In this document: piece after piece, positions 1 to 10,912 of the stretch
Layout: every line of letters begins with the position of its first letter
Numbering within the stretch: position 1 is the first letter of the stretch
Source: Absidia repens
Taxonomy: Eukaryota > Mucoromycota > Mucoromycetes > Mucorales > Cunninghamellaceae
DNA: 64,000 nt
Reading direction: 5' to 3'
Assembly: GCA_002105175.1 (NCBI GenBank)
Contig: MCGE01000003.1
Location: 1,054,001 to 1,118,000, forward strand
Notes under the pieces: model-generated
Databases searched by the model: none
The model's input: the letters and a program-made list of their open reading frames with translations, nothing else
Told to the model about the DNA's origin: nothing
Program-made: the position numbers and the translations under genes

Positions 1-828
1 GGGGAAACCCTTTCATTTGGATGCAGGATCTGGGAGCACCAATAGTTGATTTTTTTGGAGTCTTGATTAGCTTGGTTTAATCTTAGTTTATCCGTAGTTT
101 GCCTACATCTGAATAAAATATTTTTTTTTCTTGCTTCAATGAAAATGTCCCATTAGTTTTTCTTATGTCTTGTGCAATAGATCCCTTTTTTACTACCAAC
201 GTCCATCTTCAGTAGTGTTGACGATTGTTGTGCTTTAATAAAAGTCTATTATTATCCCTTGTACTGTGCAGTAATGTACATTATATTAGTTTCCATTTTG
301 CAATGCCTCCTTTGCAGTAGTGTCGACCATCCTTCAAATCCTGCATTATTCACACTCTAGCATCGGTCAGTAGATAATTGCCTTGTTACAATGAACCCCT
401 CTCCTTTAAGTTTGATATCTACAGATATGCTTAACCCTACTTTAACCCATCGGCTATTGAATAATATCGCTATTGTAGTTGTTTGTGCGTGTCCTACCAG
501 ACACACGTTCTGTAGTATACCCATCATGACTATTCCCTCATACCCCAGAAACTGGTTTGAATCCGAAATGATTTACTATGAAAAATAACCATGTTCCTAC
601 TTGACCTACAATACATATCAATATGTGTTGTTCTGCCCTTGTAGCCAGCATTATAGAATATTTCACACGATTATCTAGCTTATATATGACTACTTTCTAC
701 CTAAAGCCCTAACGGTTGATTGACATTTCTAGGTCAATTGATGTACCGTTGCCGTCCATATCAATCAACCTAAATTCTGCCACCAGCATAACCTTCAATA
801 AACTAGACATATTGTATATACCCACCTT

Positions 829-884
<56 letters not shown>
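1..884 (+). repeat. Dispersed repeat R1, copy a (left end outside window), ends in a 55-nt poly-T
   Basis: The window opens inside this copy with the family core GGGGAAACCCTTTCATTT at 1-18. It is followed by a GGATCTGGGAGCACCAATAG-like block, a TTAGCTTGG block, a TGAATAAAATAT block near 112-122 and a GTGTCGACCATCCTTCAAAT block near 321, in the same order as in copy g (49556-50546). Both copies end in a long T run followed by (G)GCATGTG; here the run is at 830-884. No intact reading frame is seen inside. Confidence 0.8.
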
Positions 885-886
<2 letters not shown>

Positions 887-1549
887 ATGTGTATATAATG
901 GCAATGATATTAAAATTTTTTAGCTCCCAACTGAATTCAGTTTCCAAGGTCAACTTATTGATGTGCAAAATACAGTCTTATGATCGAGACTACCAGTAAA
1001 AATGAGAAGACATATTTTCTTCAGATGTAGATAAAAAACCTATGACAACAAACACCAAACTGAACTATTCGCGGTTCCATGACACCGAAAATGAAGCTAA
1101 TATAATGGTGTATCCCAAATTCCGATCTCAAAATAAAGAAATTTTCTCATGCATGCTTGTAATGCATTTTTGCAAATGACACCTAATTCACATCCAATCC
1201 TATTCCAAAATGTCCATTACTTCTCTGAGGCTGCCAATCACATCACAAAACCTATTGATTGTTACTCTAACCAAGGCAAATTTCATAATATTTGATGCTT
1301 ATCAACGATTAGCGCCTGATTATATACATGATCCCTACTACACCTCTTTGAAGACCCAGATAATCAAAATTTGTATGCAGCAGTCCCCATTGGAACGCCG
1401 TAACATTTATTTACAGTACAAAAGTGGAAAGCAAAAAAACAAAACTAAATTATATACAGACATACACTAGCACTAAATGTAATAAGGGGATGGGTGAGGT
1501 ATTAATAACTAAAGCTATGACCATAAGGAGAGCAAAGATGAAGCCATGA
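885..1549. other. Spacer between repeat copy a and the TMEM242-like gene
   Basis: AT-rich spacer and probable 3' UTR of the gene at 1550-2255. A plus-strand open frame at 1210-1470 (86 codons) has no recognisable domain and no support beyond being open. Nothing else seen. Confidence 0.4.
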
Positions 1550-2255
1550 TCATTCATCGATTACAATATCTTGTAGGAGATCTTCCATTTCTTCTTCTTC
1601 TGCGGTCGTCATTTCGAGGTCCTTTTGACCCAAATACCGCCGCAATCGTGCCGTGCGCTGAGGAATAATTGTGTGCAGTTTGTCAGAGAATTCTTCGAAC
1701 TAGATCAATAAATTATGACCGCCAAAAAAAAAAAAAAAAAAAAAAAAGGAAGACTGTTAGACTCGAGCGACTTGATCTACCCTACACCTGACTCATATTT
1801 GATTTCATATATCATACACCACATACGACATACGTGTTACACGCATGATGACATCCACCACGTTGTACCATTTCCTAGATTTCACAAAAAGCACTTACGT
1901 TTCGAACATCCAACCAATAACCAATCGCTGTTGCTGCCACTCCAGCTCCTGCCAAAGTCAACAAAGTACCATAGCCCAGAGATTTGAGAGCGAAAAATCG
2001 AGCCTTTCTTTTAGCGATTTCGTATTCAGTTGCTGACATTTTTGGTGTTTGCTGCAGTGGATTCAAGGCTTTCAAAGGTTGTTGGTGAGCTGATGGTTCC
2101 ATTTGGTGAAGCAACTCTGATTGTTTCCGTCGATTCATATACCAAAGAGCGCCAAACACACCTGCTGCAAATGAACCTCCGGCGCCCACAAGTAATGGTC
2201 GAGTCCATCGCTTAGTATCATTTTCAACTTTGCTTTGATCGTTTGCTTGTCCCAT
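1550..2255 (-). CDS. TMEM242-like mitochondrial membrane protein
   Basis: Two exons on the minus strand, 2255-1899 and 1699-1550, joined in phase 0 by an intron with a GTAAGT donor that holds a poly-A run; 168 residues. The start is the ATG at 2255 (MGQAND). Two hydrophobic stretches are visible, residues about 20-40 and 94-116. The second, with the preceding ALKSLGYGTL and the following DVRNFEEFSDKL...IIP, lines up with the ALRALGWGSL...FRSKMQSIFP region of animal TMEM242, whose members are inner mitochondrial membrane proteins that help assemble the ATP synthase c-ring. The C-terminus is acidic (EEEEMEDLLQDI). Identification rests on remembered family sequence; the role in c-ring assembly is from the animal protein. 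Confidence 0.75.
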
Positions 2256-3189
2256 AGTAATAATGCATATAACGAAAAAAAAGAAAAAAAATTGTAGAAA
2301 AAAAAAAAACGTTTCACAGAAAGCAAAAATAAAAAAAAATAAAAATTGAGTGAAACACAAAAAAAAAAAAAAAAAGAATCTAAACCCAGTCCCGCGCGCA
2401 AAGAAAAACGGGAGCTCTCCAAAGGCATGCCTAAAGTTTTAGCTACAGTTTATCAATTAACTTTTGGATGAACCATCAAAGAGATGGTCAGCGGAATGGA
2501 ATAAAATTTTTCGAAAGCCAAGGTCTCATAGTGAAACAAATTTGACCATGCGAAAACAAAAGTCGTCGGATTAAAAGTGCAACACACACACACACCCGAA
2601 AAAGTCGTACGTGTGCGGTCTGTGCTTTTCCTATTCTAACGTTTCTTTTCCGTTCTCGACTGATGAAGCGGAGACTCAAAATAGCATCCTTTACATAACG
2701 TCTGCATTGTTCTGGAAGGGGGGGAGTTGAATAGTTTGCGATGATCCACATGCATACTTTATGCAAACTCTTCCATACCATAAATAAATAAACATAGCAA
2801 ATATATAACAATATAAAAAAGATCAGATCATAATTGCTAGATTCATTGATAAGACAATGATAAAAAAAACACTTTTTATTTTTTTATTTTTTTGCAAATG
2901 AAGGAGAAAAGTGAGAGCGAAGCTAAACAAACAATCAGACGAATAAACAATATACTAATGGGAGAGATGGGAGAAGAGATCGAGAGGAGGAGGGGGGGTG
3001 ATATAAGGAGGGAATAAAAGATATGTATAAAATATATGTAAATGATAACTATAAATTGACTGTGTGATGAAGAACATCCATATCGGTATTAAATAACAAA
3101 GGGAGTGTGATAAAATATATATGTATGATAAAAAGCATATTGAGAAATAAATAATAAGAAGGAGGGAAGGAAAAAAAAAAGAGAGGTGA
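2256..3189. other. Spacer with purine-rich tracts
   Basis: Upstream of the TMEM242-like gene and downstream of the SEL1 gene. It holds A-rich runs at 2276-2375, a short (CA)n at 2581-2594, an AGG/GGG tract near 2981-3000 and AT-rich probable 3' UTR of the SEL1 gene. No coding potential that I can support. Confidence 0.4.
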
Positions 3190-5181
3190 TCATGAAGATT
3201 TGTGCCGACCTAATTTTTGCTTCCATTTCTTGACCCAATTTGATTGCTGCTGAGTTCCAGAAGACTGCTCCTGTTGTTGTTGTTGTTGTTGTTGTTGCTG
3301 TTGTTGCTGCTGAGAGTTGGGAGTACTTGGAAAAGATGAGGATGAAGGGCGGTGGGGTGGAGATAAGGTGGGAGACATTGCATAAGGCGTTTTTTGTTGC
3401 TGCTGCTGTTCTTCTACAGGAGGAGCTTGTAATCGTTGCATTGCTCGTTTTTCACCATGATTGGCTGCCTTTTGATAATATTTCCAAGCCATTGTTTGAT
3501 TTCGTTCAATTCCAATCCCCACCTCATAAAAGTAGCCAACGGCGTATTCCGCACGTGCCAAACCACCACCACTACCTTGTGTAGCCCGGAGTGCCCATGC
3601 AAAAGCTTGTTCATCGGAAGGTTCCATCCAGCCGGGGACACCAATCAAATACCAGGCGGTCAAAGCAAAACAGGCATGTGAATGACCCTGTTCGGCAGCT
3701 AAACCATAATAATGCATCGATAAACGTGGATCCACAGTACACCCCAAGCGACCAAACTCGTAGCATTCGCCTAATCGGAAACATGAAGGCGCATAACCTA
3801 AATCGCTGCCATCTTGGTAAAGTCGGATTGCATAATCATGATCTTGGAAGATAATGGACGCCAGTCCTCGTTCGTGAAGATGGCCTAATTCGTGTAATGC
3901 ATGAGGGTATTCCGCTGTACTTGCTTCTGCCGATCGTTTAAGCCACTTGTGACCATCGCGAATGTTGCTGCTTAATCCAAGTTCCCCTTTCATTTCAGCT
4001 AGCCCAAGTCGATACATGGCTCCTGGATGATTCAATGTCGCTGCTTTTCTATAAATATCAAATTGAGTTTTCGTCAAATATCGTACATACATATATACAT
4101 ATTGAACATACATATAAAAAAAAAGGAGGAGGTGGGGGGGGAGGTTTTTTTTCTTCTTCTTTTTACCTATAAAATTGGACCGCCTTTCCCTTATCCCGCC
4201 TAGTTCCTAAACCATCTTCATAACATTTGGCCGTCCTACCCAAAGGAAAAAAAGAGAATGAGAACAAAAGATAATATGAAATAGAGAAGTAAATATGTAG
4301 TACCTATAAGCAGCATCCGGATGATGATGCTTTGCAGCTTGTACATACAAAGGGAAGGCGCGATCGTATTCAAACTTCTTCGACTTGTGCAATAGACCAG
4401 ATGAATACATATTCGCCAAATAGTATTGACTAGGACTGTGACCACGCAGAGAGACTTGCTTCAATAATTTTTCGGCTTCAGTAAAATAGGCATGGGCGGA
4501 TTCTTGTCGTTCACTAACAGCGGCGGTACCACCAGGCACAGATGTATCACCATCCTCCCCCATTTCGTTGTTATCTCCACCATCGTCCTCCTCCGTGTTG
4601 TTGCTATCACTTTCATCCAATCGTTTAGCAGCTTCGACTAAAAAAATTGCAAAATCACACTGGATTTCAACATCGTTGGTTTTTCTTGCGTTGGCACGAT
4701 ACATATTAATTGTTTTTGCATAAGATAAAAGAGAGGCGTTATCACCAGGTTTCAGATGAGAATGATCCAATAATTGTTCGCTACCCATAGAATATAAACT
4801 CATAGAAGAAGGTGAGTGGATTTGTTGAATAGGTGACATGGGTGGTGATGCAGTCGCTGCTAAACTTGGTGAAGAAGGAAGCGTCAGCGTTGTTGGCGCT
4901 GTTGTTATTGTTGCTGTTGAAGATGGAGTTGGCGTTTTTGGTGTTGATGTTGGCGGTGATAAAAAGTCAAATAAAGAAGGTTGCTTCTCTTTATTAGTAG
5001 CGATATTATTGCTAGTGGGAGGTAGTCGTGGTGTAGCGGCAGTTGAAGGTCTTGTTGAAGGCAAAGGTTTTTTCGTGATTGAGGAGTAAGAAGGTGATGA
5101 TGTTAACGTCGTTGGTTTTTTCATATCGCGAGCTAATGACATTTGGGTTGGCGAGGATGACGCTAAAGGATGTTGCAACAT
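3190..5181 (-). CDS. SEL1-repeat protein of the Skt5/Chs4 chitin synthase activator type
   Basis: Three exons (5181-4304, 4235-4167, 4048-3190), 601 residues, all junctions in frame; the 69-nt middle exon supplies TAKCYEDGLGTRRDKGKAV, which completes a SEL1 repeat. Residues 1-210 are a low-complexity Ser/Thr/Pro region with an acidic stretch. From about residue 215 to 510 there are tandem SEL1 repeats (AYRTAKCYEDG, AMYRLGLAEMKGE, HELGHLHERG, CFRLGECYEFG, AEYAVGYFYEVG). A poly-Gln tract and a basic tail follow. In yeasts, Skt5/Chs4 binds and activates a chitin synthase at the septum and bud neck; the repeat spacing and the NHPGAMYRLG segment match that family. Yeast Skt5 ends in a farnesylation CAAX box; this protein ends GRHKSS and has none, so membrane attachment would have to differ. 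Another SEL1 regulator is possible. Confidence 0.8.
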
Positions 5182-5826
5182 TGTACAAAGTAAAGGTAAA
5201 AAAGGGGTCGGGGATTGGGGGGGGGAGTAAAAGGAAATAAAATAAAAAGTAGGAGTGAAAAAAAAAATAGCAAAAAAGAAAAGGAAAAAAAAGGAGAGAG
5301 AAAGAGGCTTGAAAAAGAAGGAAAAGAAGAAGAAAAACGAAAATTGGGTCTTTATAGAATTTCTTCATTTTTTTCATGCAGCCCATGTCATTTTGGCTGC
5401 GATTTCAAACATCACATGGTTTTCCATTCTGGCTCTGACTTTATCCAAGTATACAACATCAGTAAGGTTTTCCATCTCCTCCTTTTTTTTTTTCCTTATT
5501 TCCAAGAGGCAAATATCTCCTTGATATCATACGAAGACACACACATTATCATTGTAACCCCATTTTATTTTAATATCAAGCATTGTTCCTAAAAAAAAAA
5601 AAGACAGTATACAGGAAAAGACATACTTTTTTTTTGTTTATTAGTGCACCAACCCAAATTCAACAATATAAAATAATAACAATACTAAAACAGAGACTAT
5701 CACTAGGGGAAGGGAAAGGGATAAATATAATACACATAAAACTAACTATACTAAACATCAATCTACACTGCTTTTTTGTTTGTAAACAGAATAACTCTAA
5801 AAAAAAAGTCAGTGATAAACTATAAA
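5182..5826. other. Spacer, purine/pyrimidine-rich
   Basis: Promoter side of the SEL1 gene and 3' side of the membrane-protein gene. The stretch 5215-5345 is a nearly pure purine tract on the plus strand (GGGGG, GAAAAAG repeats). Poly-A/T runs at 5591-5602 and 5627-5637. Frames open across it are compositional. Confidence 0.4.
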
Positions 5827-5929
5827 TCATATCACTCTCGTTAATTTTGATATTACCGGTAAATGATAGTAATCTCGGATTATGTGTTCCTAAAAAAAGA
5901 AGATACTATCAGTTCATTATGCATATCCC

Positions 5930-5965
<36 letters not shown>

Positions 5966-6787
5966 GGATTTTCGGTAAGAGAGAATGATCAAACTGAGAA
6001 GGATGCCTAGAATCCAGTAAAAAGACCATGAGAGCGAGATATGTAATCCAGAGGTGAGAAACAAAGAAAAGAAAGATGAAAATGTTGTCTTTTCAACAGA
6101 TGCCTCTGTTATTGCTGCGTCATTCGTTGGTGTATTTTCGTTCAGTGGAATAAATCGTGAAGATTTGTCTTGGTTTATTGTATCCACAGCTGCGAGAAAG
6201 GTATCCACAATCGATCGATCCAATACTTCCAAGTCCAGCTCTTCTTGTTGTTGGAGTTTCGATGTTGCCTTGGGTGATGATGAAACTGGCTCTGCCGATA
6301 TTAAAAATAATTCGTCGTTTGGGTGCACCGTCGTCTCGTCAGTAAGGGACTGCGATTCTTTGTCGTCTTCGCCACTACTACTGTCAAATTGTTGGTATGG
6401 TGTTGATTGCTCCAATGGGCCTGTGTTATCTTCCACGTCTTCTTCTTCTTCTTCTTCTTCTTCATAGTCGTCTTGGTCCACGTCGTCCTCTTCATCTTCA
6501 TCCAGTCCTTCCTTTTCGTTGATGCCGTCCACTTTGGCTTGTTCACGTCGTTCCGCCATCAATGCTTCCATTTCATAAATCATTTCGTCCGTATTCATTG
6601 GTTCCAAGTCGCTGTTTGCGTTAACATCCTCTTCACCAACGGGCCATTCATCCAACGCCAGTTCATCCATCAAGTCAGGTCGCCATAACTCTGATTCTGG
6701 TTGCCCATCAACAAATATATGATCTCCTGACAATGTCAAAAACAATACTATCAACAATAAAAGCATGCATATTGCCCTTCGTTTCAT
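5827..6787 (-). CDS. Acidic type I single-pass membrane protein, family not recognised
   Basis: Preferred model: exons 6787-5963 and 5889-5827, 295 residues. The N-terminus (MKRRAICMLLLLIVLFLTLSGD) is a clear signal peptide. The lumenal part is very acidic, with a run of Asp/Glu at about residues 98-119 and Ser/Thr-rich stretches. One membrane segment lies near residues 250-270 (SFYWILGILLSLIIL) and is followed by a basic SYRKSR. The unspliced frame would then run into a (GTA)AAA-rich stretch giving nine lysines and a stop at 5909. A GTAAAA donor (5962), a CTGAT branch-like site and a TTTTTTTAG acceptor (5890) instead give a 71-nt intron and a 20-residue cytosolic tail. Secretory-pathway membrane location is inferred from topology only; no domain was recognised. 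Confidence 0.65.
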
Positions 6788-7347
6788 TGTCGACGTTTAT
6801 TCCGTGCTGTATTATTTTTTTTAGTAGTAATGAGTATTTACAACAACTCCTTTTTGTTCAAAAAGTAATAAAAAAGGAGAAAGAGTTGCCTCGGCCAAAA
6901 AGTCCCGGTGTTTGAATGCTATTTTTTTCTTTGATCCTAAAATGGCTGATTTTTTTTTCGATGTGACACACAGCCTCCATCCGAACACGCACAATCTATA
7001 GAAATAGTACAAGTGTAGTGGGTACATTATTATGTTATCACACTATTTTATTATATAACTCGGATTGATTATCAGCTAAATGAAGAGTGAATTTATAGTC
7101 TGAGAAAAAGGATCATCGTTTATGCAAAAACGGGTTAGCACTGTCACACAGTAAAAAGTGGATCATCCTTACAGTTCGGTCAATGGTAAAGATATAAATT
7201 ATGGAAATTCAGTAGAAAAAATGCCATTCAAATTTGAAATCTGAGAAGAAATACATTGTAAATGTTAAATGAAAGAGGATAATTTTACTGAACAAGCCTA
7301 TGATATATAAGAAAGCAAATCAAAATGACCAAAAAGGATATATTGTA
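6788..7347. other. Spacer
   Basis: AT-rich spacer upstream of the acidic membrane protein gene. Nothing recognisable apart from T runs at 6813-6822 and 6950-6958. Confidence 0.35.
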
Positions 7348-7551
7348 CTAAAAATATTCAGAACCCGACGTATGAACGTGAAAAATTCGGCTTTTTTTAG
7401 GCGAATTTGAAGCAAGAGTACGGTCAATACTATCGCTGATTCTTTTTTCAAATATATTATTTTGCGTATCTTCTGCATGCGGATCAAATACTGGTGTGTA
7501 ATATAATGGAGAGTTCGAAGTCTTTGGATTTTGGTTTTGACAGTCGGGCAT
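7348..7551 (-). CDS. Possible small protein, 67 residues
   Basis: An open frame from an ATG at 7551 to a TAG at 7348. The composition is not low-complexity (MPDCQNQNPKTSNSP... ...HVHTSGSEYF), with Ser/Pro/Asn enrichment, no membrane segment and no recognised domain. Its start is 88 bp from the Mge1 start on the opposite strand, so the two would share a very short divergent promoter, or this frame lies in Mge1's 5' region by chance. No intron signals are needed. Real status uncertain. Confidence 0.35.
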   Translation of the reverse strand: MPDCQNQNPKTSNSPLYYTPVFDPHAEDTQNNIFEKRISDSIDRTLASNSPKKSRIFHVHTSGSEYF

Positions 7552-7638
7552 TTAAATCACTTTTATTTTTTCGTTTCACCTAACAACTTTTTCAATCTTC
7601 CTTCCTTCCCTATTAAAATTTCACACTTGTTAGTTATC

Positions 7639-8556
7639 ATGTCATTAGCTCTACTTCGACAAACGATCTCCGGATCATCTCGATGCTTATTTTTATATAG
7701 TCATGTGCCTACTCCCCTTACCCTCATCACGCCACTCGGCCATCGCACCTATACCTCCGACACTAATGAACCACCACCACTTGGCGATCAAAATTCTACC
7801 CATGGCAAGAAATCCGAAAAACCTGCTACATCGACCAACAATAACAATGCCCAAAATAGTAACAGTGATGGTAGCGATGCAGCTGCAGCTACTGAATCTT
7901 CTCCTACTCCGGATCCTCAAGAAGAATTCAAGAAGCAGTTGGCTGAAAAAGACAAAAAACTTGCCGAACTTAAAGTTAAGTCACCGCTTTGTTTCTCTCC
8001 CTTCTCCACCCCTCCCCTCAGGCAAGGAGATTTTACGTACAAATACTAATACCCTTTTTTCTATTTTCTTTTATAGGATGCATATTTACGGTGTATAGCA
8101 GATCAAGAAAACATTCGGGAACGAAGCCGCAAAGAACTCGAGTCGGCGAAAGATTATGCAATCCAAAGCTTTGCCAAGGAATTGCTAGATACAGTGGATA
8201 TCCTGAACATGGCATTGGCATCCGTACCCGAAGAATTTCACACCAAGGCATCAGCAGAAGCGGTTGCGGCAGGCAAGGATGATGTTGCGGTGTCGATGGC
8301 TGATCAGCTCTCCAATCTGTATACTGGTGTGTCCATGACGGAGGTGGAATTAGTCAAGACCCTGAAACGCAATGGCGTCGAACGACATGATCCTCAAGGC
8401 GAAGTCTTTGATCCAAAACTCCATCAAGCTCTTTTCCAAGCTCCCGTGCCTGATAAACCGCCCGGTACGATTTTCTCGGTCCAGAAATTGGGATATACAA
8501 TCAAAGGTCGTGTTTTGCGTCCAGCTCAAGTGGGTGTCGTGGCTGAACCGAAATAA
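7639..8556 (+). CDS. mge1: Mitochondrial GrpE, nucleotide exchange factor of mtHsp70
   Basis: Two exons (7639-7974, 8077-8556) joined in phase 0 through a GTTAAG...TATAG intron; 271 residues. The first 35 or so residues (SLALLRQTISGSSRCLF...GHRTYTSD) look like a mitochondrial presequence. A Pro/Ser/Asn-rich linker follows, then a charged helix (EEFKKQLAEKDKKLAELKDAYLRCIADQENIRERSRKE) matching the GrpE long coiled-coil. The C-terminal beta domain ends in the signature GYTIKGRVLRPAQVGV. GrpE/Mge1 releases ADP from mitochondrial Hsp70 during protein import and folding in the matrix. The ATG at 7639 is chosen because it begins the presequence; an in-frame ATG upstream at 7531 would add a non-presequence-like stretch. 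Confidence 0.93.
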
Positions 8557-9368
8557 ACTTGCCCTCTCTCTTCCCCCCCCTAATGGTGTGTGTGTGTGTG
8601 TAGTATAGATTATTTAGTATATAGAATTATTCCCACCCACTCCCTTTTATGTTTCACTGGTTTTTTATATTAAATAAAGATATTTGCCTATTTTTACCTT
8701 ATATCAGGTTTTTTCATATTGATTTTTTTTTGTTCAGGACATTTCATGCAATATTTGAATTTTTTTTATTCGATCCGTGGGAATAAAATGATATCCATGA
8801 CCACATGCCGCAGTGCTATAGTGCGGCTCAACAACAGCATAAGATAAACCTTAATTGTTCTCACAGCTGCAAAAAAAAAAAAAAAAAAAAGATCTACGGG
8901 ATGCCAAGAGAGAAAAGTTCGCTGAAGAGTGGCTTTTGATGAATCTCCTGTATTTTACACCTTCATTGGATTCAAACTGGCTTCAGTTTGAGCTTTCACT
9001 TTGTTTTTTCTTTATTATATCAACTTCAAAAAATTAAAAATAAAATAGCTAGCGGATATATATAGTATACTCAAAGACACGCTGCAGTACAGTGCAGTTG
9101 TGGCAGATTGATATGAATGGTAGAATAGGGACAGCGCCAGCATCCGTATCCAATGTCCTAAAACTACTAACCAGTCGCTGGGGGGAGGGAACGGGGAATG
9201 ACGTACAGTGACAAAAAGAAACTTATGGTGCATTCGTATCCGTGGAAAAAGGGAAAATGTTCTACGGTACAGTAGAGTGAAGGACACGCTCGTGACAAAA
9301 ACTAGGAAATGAGCCAACATCTGTTCAGTGTTTTTGGCTCGTTGTGGACCTGGTGGCCTGGGCTTTCT
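8557..9368. other. Spacer; Mge1 3' side and a fragment shared with 33796-33860
   Basis: Contains a short (TG)n at 8586-8600, an AATAAA-like site near 8674, a poly-A run at 8871-8890 and, near 9110-9165, a segment similar to one at about 33800-33850. No coding frame supported. Confidence 0.4.
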
Positions 9369-9560
9369 GTTAGGACTAGTTTAGAAGGGTTTTAGAAAAG
9401 CGATTACAAGATGCATGGGGAAACCCTTTCATTTTGATTCTAGGATCTTGGGGGTTGTCTTGCTTAGCTTAGTTTGCCTCTTTCCTCAATAAAACATATG
9501 TTTACTTCAATGATGTTTGTTTAGACGGAGATCCCTTTTTTATTTTACATTGTTCCTTCT
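9369..9560 (+). repeat. Dispersed repeat R1, copy b (left arm of an inverted pair)
   Basis: Begins TGTTAGGACTAGTTTAGAAG and carries the core GGGGAAACCCTTTCATTTT at 9417-9435, then the TTAGCTTAGTTT and CAATAAAACATATG blocks of the family. It faces copy c (10355-10505) in inverted orientation. Confidence 0.8.
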
Positions 9561-10354
9561 TCTCAACCATTCTTCTAGAGAGGTGCTCTCTCTGAACTAC
9601 TATTAGTATTCTTTATTTACATTTTCTTTCCTTTTAATACAGTATTGACTATTATGATTCAATAGAAGTTTTTTTTATTTTGCAATGAACAATGGCTGCC
9701 AAAGCTATTCTACTGTGATAGGCTATTTTACATATTATTCTATTGCGGTAGACTGATCTACAGACTTGATGCAGCTTATTTCACTATGGTGCGTCTCACT
9801 TATAATATCAAATATTAGGCATGATCCTAGAAAGCTGATGGCTTTTTAAAAAATGGCCACCTCAAAAAAACAATGTATAAACATGATAATTCAGACCTTT
9901 AAGAACAAAACGTGTACATCAGTTGTTTTTTTTTTTTTATAAAAAAAGAAAAACTTATCAGCCATCAAAAAAAGAAGACTTTGGCTGGCCGGCCTAGGAT
10001 TTGAAGCTGTACTAAAAAAGAAAATGGTATGTGCATTTATTTTGTAAAACACCACGAAAATTGTAAAATATTACACAGAAAACAAGGTCCTGTTTTTTGC
10101 TCGTCCCCGCTCCCATATCAAGCGTAGTTAGTAGATGTATATGTAGATGTAGATTGTAAGACTTGCAAATGAGGATTAGTTTATGTATTTTTATTTATTA
10201 TTTGTACAAGAACAAGTGCCATCCCTTCTATTTTTTTGTTGTTGTACGGACACACACCCGTTTGTATGTTTCCGCTTATAATAAGCCTATGGTATATACA
10301 TTTGGTAAGACAATCAAAAAATGATAGAAAAAGGCAAGACAAAGTTTATTCAGT
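9561..10354. other. Interior between inverted R1 copies b and c
   Basis: About 0.8 kb of AT-rich sequence without an open frame of any length. It includes short poly-T/poly-A runs (9925-9936 and others). If b and c are the ends of one element this is its non-coding interior; otherwise ordinary spacer. Confidence 0.35.
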
Positions 10355-10601
10355 AGTAATTATAATAATGACAACCAATACTAAACTAAGATGAAGACTA
10401 ATCTAATAGTGGTCCCTAATTCTGGATCCAAAATGAAAGGGTTTCCCCATGCATCTCGTAATACCTGAGCTGAAAACCCTTCTAAACTAGTCCTGACACT
10501 AATCCCAGTTGAACATCATCCCATTGAGATCAATGAAATGGCGGTGACTTGGGGGAAAAAAAAAAGAAAAGAAAGGAAGAAGAAAAAAAAAAAGGGGGCG
10601 T
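10355..10601 (-). repeat. Dispersed repeat R1, copy c (right arm of an inverted pair)
   Basis: Reverse-oriented copy with the core at 10430-10448, flanked by the ACTAAACTAAG block on its left and CCTTCTAAACTAGTCCTGACAC on its right, then an A/G-rich tract at 10555-10595. The inner 80 bp is nearly the reverse complement of copy b. Confidence 0.8.
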
Positions 10602-10781
10602 TAAAAGGTATTTTTCAAACTGCGATTGAAGCCATAAAATTGAAATGAAAATTGAAAATTTGACAGTATAAGTGAGCCGCACCATAGCTTATATCTACAT
10701 ATGAATAAAATATGCTTGTATTCTTGCTTTTACAACGTCACCCATGTATTTAGTTTGTCTAGTCGAATGGGTATAGTCATT

Positions 10782-10826
10782 CTGTACTGTACTATATACT
10801 GTACAGTACTGTACAGTACAGTACAG
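10782..10826. repeat. Short palindromic (TACTGTACAG) repeat
   Basis: Alternating CTGTAC/GTACAG units that are self-complementary over about 40 bp, so each strand can fold into a hairpin. Similar shorter CTGTAC strings occur elsewhere in the spacers. Function unknown. Confidence 0.6.
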
Positions 10827-10912
10827 CGCAGGATAATACAGTGCTTGTGCCAGTTAAGAAAATCTAGTGCATGTACAAAAAAGGTAGATATCAAGCAACC
10901 GAAAAATAGTCA

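Noticed and set aside
1210..1470. Plus-strand frame of 86 codons after repeat copy a
   Set aside because: No domain, no clear promoter or splice context, base composition like the spacer; open by chance is likely.
4838..5089. Val/Gly-rich plus-strand frame
   Set aside because: Antisense of the Ser/Thr/Pro-rich N-terminus of the SEL1 protein.
5215..5592. Lys/Glu-rich plus-strand frames
   Set aside because: Purine tract that is open in several frames; typical low-complexity artefact.
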